Origin: OMOG01 sp041485845
GTDB lineage: Bacteria; Acidobacteriota; Terriglobia; Bryobacterales; Bryobacteraceae
Direction: 5' to 3'
Assembly: GCA_041485845.1 (NCBI GenBank)
Contig: JBGPKH010000056.1
Coordinates: 1 to 24,117, forward strand
DNA: 24,117 bases
The notes below the pieces were generated by a model. That model saw only the letters and a program-made list of their open reading frames with translations, was not told the origin of the DNA and ran no database searches. The position numbers and the translations under genes were made by a program. Positions 1-10,873 of the stretch are shown here, in pieces. Position 1 is the first letter of the stretch. Each line of letters starts with the position of its first letter.

Positions 1-136
1 CAACGGACGGAGGGACGGCCGCAGGCGAGCAGAAACCGCTTTCGCTGTGGTGGTATGTAATGCTGGCGGTGTTGGCGCTGGCCGTAGTCGAATCGTTGTT
101 GGGAAATCAACATCTTTCTGTGGACAAAGAGGCGGC

Positions 137-140
<4 letters not shown>
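1..140 (+). CDS. C-terminal end of a membrane protein (possibly BatA/VWA-like), partial
   Basis: Reading the frame that starts at base 3 gives 45 residues and a TGA stop at 138-140; the gene begins outside the window. The tail reads PLSLWWYVMLAVLALAVVES followed by LLGNQHLSVDKEAA: an aromatic-rich transmembrane helix ending in a Glu-Ser and a short polar tail. That is the usual ending of the BatA/VWA-type membrane proteins found in MoxR-DUF58-type operons (family knowledge), which often precede a DUF4175-like gene, as here. The stop overlaps the next start as ATGA at 137-140, so the two genes are probably translationally coupled. The assignment to BatA-like proteins is inference from about 24 hydrophobic residues and context; only the existence of the coding tail is well supported. 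Confidence 0.6.
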
Positions 141-4072
<3,932 letters not shown>

Positions 4073-4077
4073 CTGAT

Positions 4078-4120
4078 GTGGGGCAGGTTGTCAACCTGCG
4101 GGCGGGTTGTCAACCCGCCC
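4078..4120. terminator. Double hairpin between convergent genes, dispersed family copy A
   Basis: GTGGG followed by two adjacent palindromes: arms GCAGGTTG / CAACCTGC at 4083-4099 and arms GGGCGGGTTG / CAACCCGCCC at 4100-4120, each with a one-base centre. It fills the 48-bp gap between the stop of the DUF4175-type gene (4072) and the stop of the M1 peptidase gene (4121, opposite strand). Position and stability suggest a bidirectional transcription barrier, though no long T-tract follows. It shares the GTGGGGCAGG start with the hairpins at 12181 and 19956. Confidence 0.6.
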
Positions 4121-5734
4121 TTAAAGCTTACTTACCGACACGTAATACAAATCCGTCGCCACCTCAAAGTCATCTTTCTTCATCGCCGTCTTCATCGTCT
4201 TCCAATCGGCCGTCGGCCGAATGATCTCCCATCGGTCTTTCGCCCCCACCCGAACCGGCATCGCGAACCCCGCCTCATCTGTATTCCACCGATAGGAGAC
4301 CGACTCCTCGTCGAACTTCAGCTCCAGAACCGGAAGCGCCGTGTGCCGCAAATACTGATCGAAGATCGGGGTCAGGTTCATCCCGCTCTTCTGATTGAAG
4401 TACCCCACCACATCCTCGGTCAGAATGGTCCGATACTTGAATTGCTGGTAGAAGGCGTGGATCAGCGCCCACCAGCGGCGGTCGTCGTCCACCACGCTGC
4501 GCAGCGTGTTGAGGAACAGCGCCCCCTTGAAGTACTGGTCGCCCGGCGGTGTACGGTTGACGCCGCGCTGGGTGACGATCGGCTGGCTGTTCCGCACCTT
4601 CGACTTGTACCCGTTCAAATACTTCAGGCCATCGTCACGCCCGTACATGTATTCCACGTAGAGGCACTCCAGGTACGTCGCCCAGCCTTCGTGGATCCAC
4701 ATGTCCGACACATCCGCCGCCGTCACGCTGTTGCCGAACCACTCGTGCGCGCTCTCGTGGATGATGATGAAGTCGAACCGCGTGCTGATCCCGACCCCCG
4801 TCCAGTCGCGCTCCAGGTAACCGTTCGCGAAGCGGTTGCCGTACGTGACCGCGCTCTGGTGTTCCATGCCCGAGTACGGCGCTTCGATCAGCTTGTAGCC
4901 GTCCTTTTGGAACGGATACTCGCCGAAATAGTGCTGGAATGCCTCGATCATCCCCTTGGCTTGCGCGAACTGCTTTTTCGCCTTGTCCAGGTCTTCCGGG
5001 AGCGCGTAAAAGTCGAGCGGCAAGTCGCCGAGCCGGTCGGCGAAATGCTCGTACGCGCCGATGTTCAGCGACACGTCGTAGTTGTTGATCGGGTATTGCA
5101 CCACCCAATCCCACCGCGTGTAGCCGTCGCCCAGGTCGGTCTTGCCCGTGAACTTTCCGTTCGAGACGTCCACCAGGCCGTTGGGAATCGACACGCTGAT
5201 TTCCATGTTCTCGACTTCGTCGCGCCACTGGTCCTTGTTCGGCCACCATACGCTCGCGCCGATGCCCTCGCACGCGGTGTTGATCCACGGCCGGCCCGCC
5301 GGGTCCTTACGGAAAGCGATGGCGCCGAACCTGCCCGTCTCCACCGGATTCCCCGAGTAGTAGAAGTCGATCGTGTACACGCGGCGGGCGGCCAGCGTCT
5401 CCGGGAAATCCACGAACACCGCGCCGGAATCCCGCTCGTACTTCAACTCAGTGGAGCCCAGCAGAATCCTGTCGACGTTGAGCGCCGCGTGCAGGTCGAG
5501 TTGGATCCGCGTGCCGTCCTTGAGCATCTTGAAGCGGATAGTCGTCTTCCCGCTGATGAACTTCTTCTCCGGGTCGACGCGCACATCCAGGCGGTAGAAC
5601 AGCAGATCGTTGTTGGCGCGATACGGCCCGTACTCGCCGCGCAGGATGTCGGCCCGCGAAGGGGGCGCCGCCGGTTGCTGCGCGATGGCACACGTCAGCA
5701 CAAACAGAACGGCGGATACTCGCTGAATTTGCAT
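4121..5734 (-). CDS. Secreted M1-family zinc aminopeptidase
   Basis: 537 residues from the ATG at 5734, chosen because GGGGGTG lies just upstream and it yields a Sec signal (MQIQRVSAVLFVLTCAIAQQ). Longer in-frame starts would read into non-homologous, Arg-rich sequence. The M1 hallmarks are intact: GMEHQ at about 289-293 (counterpart of GAMEN, substrate N-terminus recognition), HESAH at 326-330 followed by EWFGN, and the third zinc ligand Glu at 349 in MWIHEGWATYLE. These match the gluzincin pattern HExxH-(18)-E. The N-terminal beta domain (about 40-230) precedes the catalytic domain. At 537 residues it lacks most of the large C-terminal helical domain of PepN-type enzymes, as in shorter bacterial M1 proteins. 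Likely role: removal of N-terminal residues from peptides outside the cytoplasm. Convergent with the DUF4175-type gene. Confidence 0.9.
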   Translation of the reverse strand: MQIQRVSAVLFVLTCAIAQQPAAPPSRADILRGEYGPYRANNDLLFYRLDVRVDPEKKFISGKTTIRFKMLKDGTRIQLDLHAALNVDRILLGSTELKYERDSGAVFVDFPETLAARRVYTIDFYYSGNPVETGRFGAIAFRKDPAGRPWINTACEGIGASVWWPNKDQWRDEVENMEISVSIPNGLVDVSNGKFTGKTDLGDGYTRWDWVVQYPINNYDVSLNIGAYEHFADRLGDLPLDFYALPEDLDKAKKQFAQAKGMIEAFQHYFGEYPFQKDGYKLIEAPYSGMEHQSAVTYGNRFANGYLERDWTGVGISTRFDFIIIHESAHEWFGNSVTAADVSDMWIHEGWATYLECLYVEYMYGRDDGLKYLNGYKSKVRNSQPIVTQRGVNRTPPGDQYFKGALFLNTLRSVVDDDRRWWALIHAFYQQFKYRTILTEDVVGYFNQKSGMNLTPIFDQYLRHTALPVLELKFDEESVSYRWNTDEAGFAMPVRVGAKDRWEIIRPTADWKTMKTAMKKDDFEVATDLYYVSVSKL

Positions 5735-5780
5735 GGTGATCACCCCCAGCATACACCGCTCGTTTCCGGGGCCGGAGTCG

Positions 5781-5891
5781 CAAGGGCGTACGCCAGCGCA
5801 GTCCATCAAACCGCGCGAAGTCGCGGTCCATCGTGATCCGCTCGCAGCCGGCCTCGATTGCCAGCGCCGCAAACCACGCCGAGGCCTGGCT
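5781..5891 (-). pseudogene. C-terminal fragment of a PIN-domain (VapC-like) toxin gene
   Basis: The minus strand reads about 37 residues ending AIEAGCERITMDRDFARFDG then LRWRTPL. This is the very characteristic C-terminus of VapC-type PIN ribonucleases (pattern AALAIEHG...TDRDFARFPGLRWR.PL), including the Asp pair of the metal site. No N-terminal PIN sequence, start codon or antitoxin gene accompanies it, and no stop follows directly, so it is a relic, not a gene. It lies in the 5' flank of the M1 peptidase gene, in a different frame from it. Recognition rests on motif memory; the match is short. Confidence 0.6.
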
Positions 5892-5951
5892 CTCCTCACC
5901 AGACGAGAGGCCGGGAGGACCATCCCACTTGTGATACGCTTTCAGAGGAAC

Positions 5952-5957
5952 AGGAGG
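5952..5957 (+). promoter_or_regulatory. Ribosome binding site that fixes a TTG start
   Basis: AGGAGG at 5952-5957 lies 5 bases before TTG at 5963. The following codons encode an N-terminal signal peptide (RRK, then a hydrophobic stretch, then ALAAQ). The in-frame ATG at 5858 has no such site and would prefix an Arg/Pro-rich, non-signal sequence, so the TTG is the better start. Confidence 0.75.
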
Positions 5958-5962
5958 CACCA

Positions 5963-6511
5963 TTGAGACGCAAGACCCTGACAGTATCTGTAGCGGTCCT
6001 GGCCGCGTTCGCGTTGGCGGCCCAGGAAAAGAAAGATGTGAAGAAGGCGGCGCCTGCGCCGATGATGAAGTCCGCCATTCTGCATCCGGAAATGGCAGTG
6101 GAGAACGGAACGTACGCCAAACCGATGGCCACGATCGGCAGCAAGCCCGATCAACCGTGGTCGACCACCAGCGTCGCCGCGGGCGTGGACAGCAAGCCGC
6201 AAACCGGCAAGCCGATCTCGGTGGTCGGCGAGATCGTGGATTTCTCGTGCTACCTGCAACTCGGCAAACACGGCGAGAAGCACCGCTCGTGCGGCCAGAA
6301 GTGCGTGCAGAACGGACAGCCGATCGGCTTGCTGACGCAGACCGGGATGCTCTACATGTTGATGCCGGAAGAGCACGACCCGCGGCGCGACGGCGGCGTG
6401 GACGCGAAAGCGTCGGCGTCGGACCACATGGGGCACATCGTTCAGGTCCACGGCACGGAGGCTTCGGTGGGCGGCTATCGCGGCATTTTCGTGATGGGGC
6501 TGACGAAGTAG
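5963..6511 (+). CDS. Exported Cys/His-containing protein of unknown function
   Basis: 182 residues from a TTG start. Residues 1-20 (LRRKTLTVSVAVLAAFALAA) form a Sec signal. A Lys/Ala/Pro linker follows. The core from about residue 85 contains GEIVDFSCYLQLGKHGEKHR then SCGQKCVQNGQPIGLL, with three cysteines (one in SCY, two in CGQKC), two histidines, and later MPEEHDPRRDG and HMGHIVQVHG. I recall similar short exported proteins in Acidobacteria and Planctomycetes with this Cys/His core, but no named function. The strand pattern after the Cys block (LLTQTGMLYMLM, IVQVHGTEASVGGYRGIFVM) suggests a small OB-like beta barrel, which is inference. It ends 13 bp before the di-haem peroxidase gene and is probably co-transcribed with it, hinting at a redox or metal-linked periplasmic role. 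Not a cytochrome: no CxxCH. Confidence 0.8.
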   Translation: MRRKTLTVSVAVLAAFALAAQEKKDVKKAAPAPMMKSAILHPEMAVENGTYAKPMATIGSKPDQPWSTTSVAAGVDSKPQTGKPISVVGEIVDFSCYLQLGKHGEKHRSCGQKCVQNGQPIGLLTQTGMLYMLMPEEHDPRRDGGVDAKASASDHMGHIVQVHGTEASVGGYRGIFVMGLTK

Positions 6512-6524
6512 CCGGAATCGCGCC

Positions 6525-7535
6525 ATGAAATCGAAAAGAATGCTGGCCGGGGCGTTCGCGCTCCCGGCCTTTTTGATCTTGTGCTTCGCCGCCGACGACC
6601 CGAAGGCGCCGCTCGGGCTTCCTCCGCTCTCCTGGCCGAAGGAGAATCCTTACTCCGCCGCGAAGGTAGAACTGGGGCGATACCTGTATTTCGACCGGCG
6701 GTTGTCGGCGGACAACACGGTGTCGTGCGCGTCTTGCCACGATCCGCGGTACGCATTCACGGATGGCGCGGCGGTCTCGACCGGCATCCAGTCGCAGAAG
6801 GGCAACCGCAGCGCGCCCACGATCATCAACCGGGCCTACGCCCTGGCGCAGTTCTGGGACGGCCGCGCGGGCTCGCTCGAGGAACAGGCTAAAGGTCCGA
6901 TGGCCAACCCCATCGAGATGGGCAACACGCACGACGCGATCGTCGGCAAGCTGCAGACCATCGCCGGCTATCGGCCGCTGTTTGCGAAAGCCTTCGGCAC
7001 GGAGGAGATCACGATCGACCGCGCGGCCATGGCGATCGCCTGTTTCGAGCGCACGGTTCTTTCGGGGAATGCGCCCTACGACAAGTACAAACACGGCGGC
7101 AAGAAGGCCATGACGGCCGCGCAAATGCACGGCATGTCGGTGTTTTTCGACAAGGCCAAGTGCGACAAGTGCCACGAGGGCGCCAACTTCACGTTGAACG
7201 CGTATGCCAATCTCGGAGTGGGCACGGACAAGCCCGAACCCGATGTGGGACGCTTCGCCGTGACCAAAGATCCGCGCGATTTGGGCGTGTTCAAGACGCC
7301 CACGCTGCGCGAGATCGAGCACACCGCGCCCTACATGCACGATGGCAGCATGGCGACGCTGGAGGACGTGGTGGAGTTCTATAACAAGGGCGGGATCAAA
7401 AACAAGAACCTGGACGAGAACATCAAGCCCCTGAACCTGACGGACCAGGAGAAGAAAGACCTGGTGGCCTTCCTCAAAACTCTCAGCGGCGAAGGCTGGC
7501 AGAGCGTCAAGGCGCCGCAAGAATTTCCCCAGTAG
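6525..7535 (+). CDS. Di-haem cytochrome c peroxidase (MauG/CcpA family)
   Basis: 336 residues with a signal peptide at about 1-22. Two haem c attachment motifs are intact: CASCH at 68-72 (in the conserved CASCHDPRYAFTDG) and CDKCH at 213-217. The conserved HTAPYMHDGSMATLEDVVEF segment at about 266-285 carries Met271, the usual position of a distal haem ligand in CcpA-type enzymes. GNRSAPTIINRAY and FWDGRAGSLEEQA are family signatures. The size matches bacterial CCPs (about 330-350). It would act in the periplasm, reducing hydrogen peroxide or, like MauG, oxidising a protein or cofactor partner; which one cannot be told from sequence. Second gene of a two-gene unit with the exported Cys/His protein upstream. 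No strong Shine-Dalgarno was seen before the ATG, consistent with dependence on upstream translation. Confidence 0.93.
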   Translation: MKSKRMLAGAFALPAFLILCFAADDPKAPLGLPPLSWPKENPYSAAKVELGRYLYFDRRLSADNTVSCASCHDPRYAFTDGAAVSTGIQSQKGNRSAPTIINRAYALAQFWDGRAGSLEEQAKGPMANPIEMGNTHDAIVGKLQTIAGYRPLFAKAFGTEEITIDRAAMAIACFERTVLSGNAPYDKYKHGGKKAMTAAQMHGMSVFFDKAKCDKCHEGANFTLNAYANLGVGTDKPEPDVGRFAVTKDPRDLGVFKTPTLREIEHTAPYMHDGSMATLEDVVEFYNKGGIKNKNLDENIKPLNLTDQEKKDLVAFLKTLSGEGWQSVKAPQEFPQ

Positions 7536-7553
7536 AGTATCCTCACGCGAGCC

Positions 7554-8519
7554 TTATAGATCGACTCGCAGTCCGCGGCCGGTCTGCTGCGCGCGGCGCC
7601 AGGCGAGGCTGGCGGCCACCAGATCTTCGATGGCCTGACCCAACGACTTGAACAACGTGATTTCGGAATGGTCGCGGCGGCCGGGTTTGCGGCCGGACAC
7701 GATCTCCCCCAACTCCGCGCGGACGTGTTCGGGGGTGAAGCGGCCTTGGCGAATGGGCTGGACGATGTCGCCGGATTCCTGGAGCGCGGCGGCCTTGGAA
7801 TCGACCACGACATGCGCGCGGGCCACGAGCGCCGGATCGATTTCCTGTTGCGTGGGGCGGCACGCGCCGATCGCAATCACGTGTGTGCCGGCGCCCACCC
7901 AGGCGTCCTGGATGGCCGGAGTGACCGCGTTGGTGGCGAGCACGACCACGTCCGCGCCGCGAACGGCATCCTCGGCGGTTCGCGCCGCCCGCACCGGGGG
8001 GCCCGCTTCCGCTACGAACCGCTCGAGGTTCGCTGGTGTGGGACTCCACGCGCGGATCTCCGTGAAGTTGCGTACGGCGGGAAGTGCCGCCAGATGGCCG
8101 CGGGCCTGCACGCCGGCGCCGAGGATCGCAAGCACCGAGGCATCCGCGCGCGCCAGCCAGCGGACGGAGACGGCGGAAGCGGCTGCCGTTCGGACCTCGG
8201 TGATGTAACGGCCGTCCATGACCGCGGCGAGCTCGCCGGTCTCGGGGTCGAAAAGCGAGATGGCGGCGAGATGAGTGGGGAGGCCCTTGCCGCGGTTGGC
8301 CGGGGTGACGGTGACCAGCTTGGCGCCGAGAATGGCGTTGCTCTTGTCGAACGCCGGCATCAGCGCGAAGAACGATCGATCGGCGGTTTCGATGGCCGTG
8401 CGGACCGGCTGCACCACCCGTCCGGAGGAAAGCGCGGCCAGCGCGGATTCCATGGCGTCGATCAGCTCGCTGGTGGTAAGGACCGCGCGGACGTCGGACT
8501 CGGTGAGCCAAAGAGGCAT
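7554..8519 (-). CDS. Ornithine cyclodeaminase / mu-crystallin family enzyme
   Basis: 321 residues from ATG at 8519 (MPLWLTESDVRAVL); longer in-frame readings lie inside the upstream gene. Family marks: GAKLVTVTPANRGKGLPTH at about 65-83, with Lys67 at the position of the conserved catalytic-site lysine, EVRTAAASAVS at 108-118, the dinucleotide-binding motif ILGAGVQARGHL at 132-143, ATNAVTPAI at 195-203, and FKSLGQAIEDL at 290-300. The length is typical. Members include ornithine cyclodeaminase, alanine dehydrogenase, ketimine reductases and enzymes of opine-like metabolism; the substrate cannot be assigned. The start lies 2 bp after the stop of the Tat-exported isomerase-like gene with no obvious separate ribosome site, so the pair is probably translated in coupling. 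Convergent with the peroxidase gene, 18 bp apart. Confidence 0.88.
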   Translation of the reverse strand: MPLWLTESDVRAVLTTSELIDAMESALAALSSGRVVQPVRTAIETADRSFFALMPAFDKSNAILGAKLVTVTPANRGKGLPTHLAAISLFDPETGELAAVMDGRYITEVRTAAASAVSVRWLARADASVLAILGAGVQARGHLAALPAVRNFTEIRAWSPTPANLERFVAEAGPPVRAARTAEDAVRGADVVVLATNAVTPAIQDAWVGAGTHVIAIGACRPTQQEIDPALVARAHVVVDSKAAALQESGDIVQPIRQGRFTPEHVRAELGEIVSGRKPGRRDHSEITLFKSLGQAIEDLVAASLAWRRAQQTGRGLRVDL

Positions 8520-8521
8520 GT

Positions 8522-9376
8522 CTAGAAGTTCAGCCTGGAGAGGTAAGCGAAGCTCTGGCGGAGGCTTTCCACGGGATCGCCGGGAGTTTGATCCTGTTCG
8601 ACGAAGTAGTGCGCCACGCCCGCGGATGAGGCGGCTTGCAGGACTTTGCGCCAATCGATGACGCCGTTGCCGGCTTCCTTGAACGCGGTCCGCGGAACCG
8701 ATTCGTTGTACATTACGGGGGTGCCCGAGGCCTTGTCTTTGACGTGCAGCAAGGGGACCCGTCCCGCCATTTTGCCCAGCATCTCGGAGGGATCGAGCCC
8801 CGCTACGCTGACCCAGAAAACGTCCATTTCGAGAGCCACGAGATTGGCGTCGGTGCTGTCCATGAGGACCTGGAACGGCGTGATGCCGCCCGTCGGCTGG
8901 AACTCGAAAGCATGATTGTGGTAGCAGAAGGTGAGACCGGCTGCGCGGGCCTTGTCGCCGGCGGCGTTGAGCTTCGCCGCGAGGGTCTTGATGGCGTCGA
9001 GCCCCCCGCGTTCGGCGGGCGGCAGATAGGGGTAGACGGCGTAGGAGAATCCCTTCTGCTTGAGCTGTTCCATGGTGCGGGCGATGTCGTCGTCCGTGCC
9101 CTTGGTGATGAGCGCGGAATCGAGGTGCATGCTGACGGGCTTCAGGTGGGTGGCCTGAAGCGCGGGCCAGATGCGGTCCAGCCCGGCGAAAGTCGCTTCG
9201 GCCTCGCGGTACCCGATGGCATCGATGGCGCGCAGGGTCTCCGCGGGTTTTTCGGGGAGCACGGTGCGAACCGTGTAGAGCTGTAATCCGATGGTCCGCA
9301 GTTGCGCGCCGCGCGTGGTGGCGCAGAGGGTGGCGGCCAGCGAACCGGCCTCGAGGAACTCACGTCGGGAGAGCAT
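8522..9376 (-). CDS. Tat-exported sugar phosphate isomerase/epimerase-like TIM-barrel protein
   Basis: 284 residues. The N-terminus has a twin-arginine signal (SRREFLEAGSLAATLCATT). The mature part is an AP-endonuclease-2 / xylose-isomerase-like TIM barrel: IGLQLYTVRTVL at 29-40, MHLDS at 83-87, TFCYHNHAFEFQ at 149-160, VALEMDVFWVSVAGLDP at 180-196 and VPLLHVKDKA at 207-216. The Glu, Asp and His in these strands correspond to metal ligands in the family. Such Tat-exported isomerase/epimerase homologues (TIGR03299-like annotation is not claimed) are common in Acidobacteria and Planctomycetes, where substrates are usually unknown sugars. It is the first gene of a minus-strand pair with the cyclodeaminase-family gene. 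No convincing promoter was found in the 120 bp separating it from the divergent regulator gene. Confidence 0.88.
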   Translation of the reverse strand: MLSRREFLEAGSLAATLCATTRGAQLRTIGLQLYTVRTVLPEKPAETLRAIDAIGYREAEATFAGLDRIWPALQATHLKPVSMHLDSALITKGTDDDIARTMEQLKQKGFSYAVYPYLPPAERGGLDAIKTLAAKLNAAGDKARAAGLTFCYHNHAFEFQPTGGITPFQVLMDSTDANLVALEMDVFWVSVAGLDPSEMLGKMAGRVPLLHVKDKASGTPVMYNESVPRTAFKEAGNGVIDWRKVLQAASSAGVAHYFVEQDQTPGDPVESLRQSFAYLSRLNF

Positions 9377-9496
9377 GTCCCATTATGCGATACGGGCGGC
9401 GGTTTGCGCGGGTGGCGCATGGTTACCGGTTTAACAGGAAAGCGTATTTGACGCGCCCCGGGAGTAGTAGCACCGCCAAATTTAGTACCCTCAAAC

Positions 9497-10873
9497 TTGG
9501 CACACCTTCTGATAGTCGATGACGACGCCAATACCCTCGCCTCCCTGGCGCGAGCCTTCCGCCTGGCAGGCCACGAGGCCACGGTATGCGACAATGCCGG
9601 CCGCGCGCTGGATCTGGTTAAATCCCAACCGTTCGACATGATGCTGTCGGACGTGGTGATGCCCGGCAAGGACGGCCTCTCGCTGTTGCAGGACCTGCGC
9701 AACCTGGGCATCGCGCTCCCCGTGGTGATGATTTCCGGGCAGGCCAATATCGAGATGGCGGTGCGCGCCACGCGGCTCGGCGCGATCGATTTCCTGGAGA
9801 AGCCGCTCTCCACCGACAAGCTGCTGCTCACGGTGGAGAACGTCCTCAAGCTGAAGCGTCTCGAAGACGAGAACCGCGAGCTGCGCCAGCGCGTCGGCAA
9901 GCACGAGATCGTCCACTCGGGCGAAGCCATGCGCCGGGTGATGGCGCAGGTAGACCGCGTGGCGGCCAGCGAAGCGCGCGTCTGCATCCTGGGCGAGACG
10001 GGCACCGGCAAGGAGCTGATCGCGCGCGCCTTTCACGAGCGCAGCGCGCGTCGCGGCGGGCCGTTCGTCACGCTCAACTGCGCGGCCGTGCCGGGCGAGC
10101 TGATCGAATCGGAGCTGTTCGGGCACGAGAAGGGGTCGTTCACCGGGGCGGCTTCCCGGCACATCGGCAAGTTCGAGCAGGCCCATCACGGTACCCTGTT
10201 CCTCGACGAGATCGGCGACATGCCTCTGGTCATGCAGGCCAAGCTCCTGCGCGTCCTGGAGGAACGGCAGGTGGAGCGCGTGGGCGGCGATCGCGCGATC
10301 CCCGTGGATGTGCGCGTGATCGTGGCCACTCACCGCAACCTGGACGAACTGGTGAAGAAAGGCGCCTTCCGCCAGGATCTCTATCACCGCATCTACGTAT
10401 TCCCGTTGCTCTTGCCTTCCTTGCGCGAACGCGCCGAGGATATTCCGGCTCTGGTGGTGCACTTCGCCGCGCAGGTGGCGGAACAGAACGGCTGGAAGGC
10501 CAGGCCGTTCGGACCCGACGCCATCGAGGAGCTCCAGCGCTACATCTGGCCGGGCAACGTGAGGGAGCTGCGCAACGTGGTGGAGCGCCTGCTGCTGCTG
10601 GCCGATGGGCCGGTGGATCGCGCGGCCGTGAGGCTGGCGTTGCCGCAGGGAGGCGCCAACGGGCAGGTTGGCGTGGCCGCGCAGGCCACCGGCACGTTGG
10701 CGCAGCGGACGGATTCCTTCGAGCGGGAACAGATTCTGGCGGAGTTGAAACGCCACAACCAGCGCATGACCGATACCGCCAAGGCGCTCGGGCTGGAGCG
10801 CAGCCATCTCTATAAGAAGTGCCAGGCATTGGGAATCGACCTGCGGGCGCTGCGGAAAGGCGCGGATGCCTGA
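9497..10873 (+). CDS. NtrC-family sigma-54-dependent response regulator
   Basis: 458 residues from a TTG at 9497 (MAHLLIVDDDANTL); an in-frame stop at 9449 and no ATG/GTG between leave TTG as the start, without a clear Shine-Dalgarno. Domains: receiver (1-115) with acidic pocket DDD at 8-10, phospho-acceptor Asp52 in MLSDVVMPGKDG and Lys102; AAA+ sigma-54 activator domain (about 135-370) with Walker A GETGTGKE at 166-173, GSFTGA at 213-218 (the sigma-54 contact loop, Ser for the usual Ala), and Walker B TLFLDEIGD at 233-241; C-terminal Fis-type helix-turn-helix (about 413-450, ILAELKRHNQRMTDTAKALG). It should activate sigma-54 promoters on phosphorylation by an unlinked sensor kinase; none is encoded here. 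It overlaps the next gene by 8 bp (ATGCCTGA), implying a shared function with that DisA_N-like protein. Confidence 0.95.
   Translation: MAHLLIVDDDANTLASLARAFRLAGHEATVCDNAGRALDLVKSQPFDMMLSDVVMPGKDGLSLLQDLRNLGIALPVVMISGQANIEMAVRATRLGAIDFLEKPLSTDKLLLTVENVLKLKRLEDENRELRQRVGKHEIVHSGEAMRRVMAQVDRVAASEARVCILGETGTGKELIARAFHERSARRGGPFVTLNCAAVPGELIESELFGHEKGSFTGAASRHIGKFEQAHHGTLFLDEIGDMPLVMQAKLLRVLEERQVERVGGDRAIPVDVRVIVATHRNLDELVKKGAFRQDLYHRIYVFPLLLPSLRERAEDIPALVVHFAAQVAEQNGWKARPFGPDAIEELQRYIWPGNVRELRNVVERLLLLADGPVDRAAVRLALPQGGANGQVGVAAQATGTLAQRTDSFEREQILAELKRHNQRMTDTAKALGLERSHLYKKCQALGIDLRALRKGADA

Noticed and set aside
5448..7520. 690-residue minus-strand frame across the peroxidase unit.
   Set aside because: Mostly antisense to the verified plus-strand genes; only the short PIN-like stretch at 5781-5891 is meaningful.
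9413..9427. Sigma-54-like site TGGCGC-N4-TTACC upstream of the NtrC-type gene.
   Set aside because: The invariant GC of the -12 element is CC here, so it does not meet the consensus despite correct spacing.
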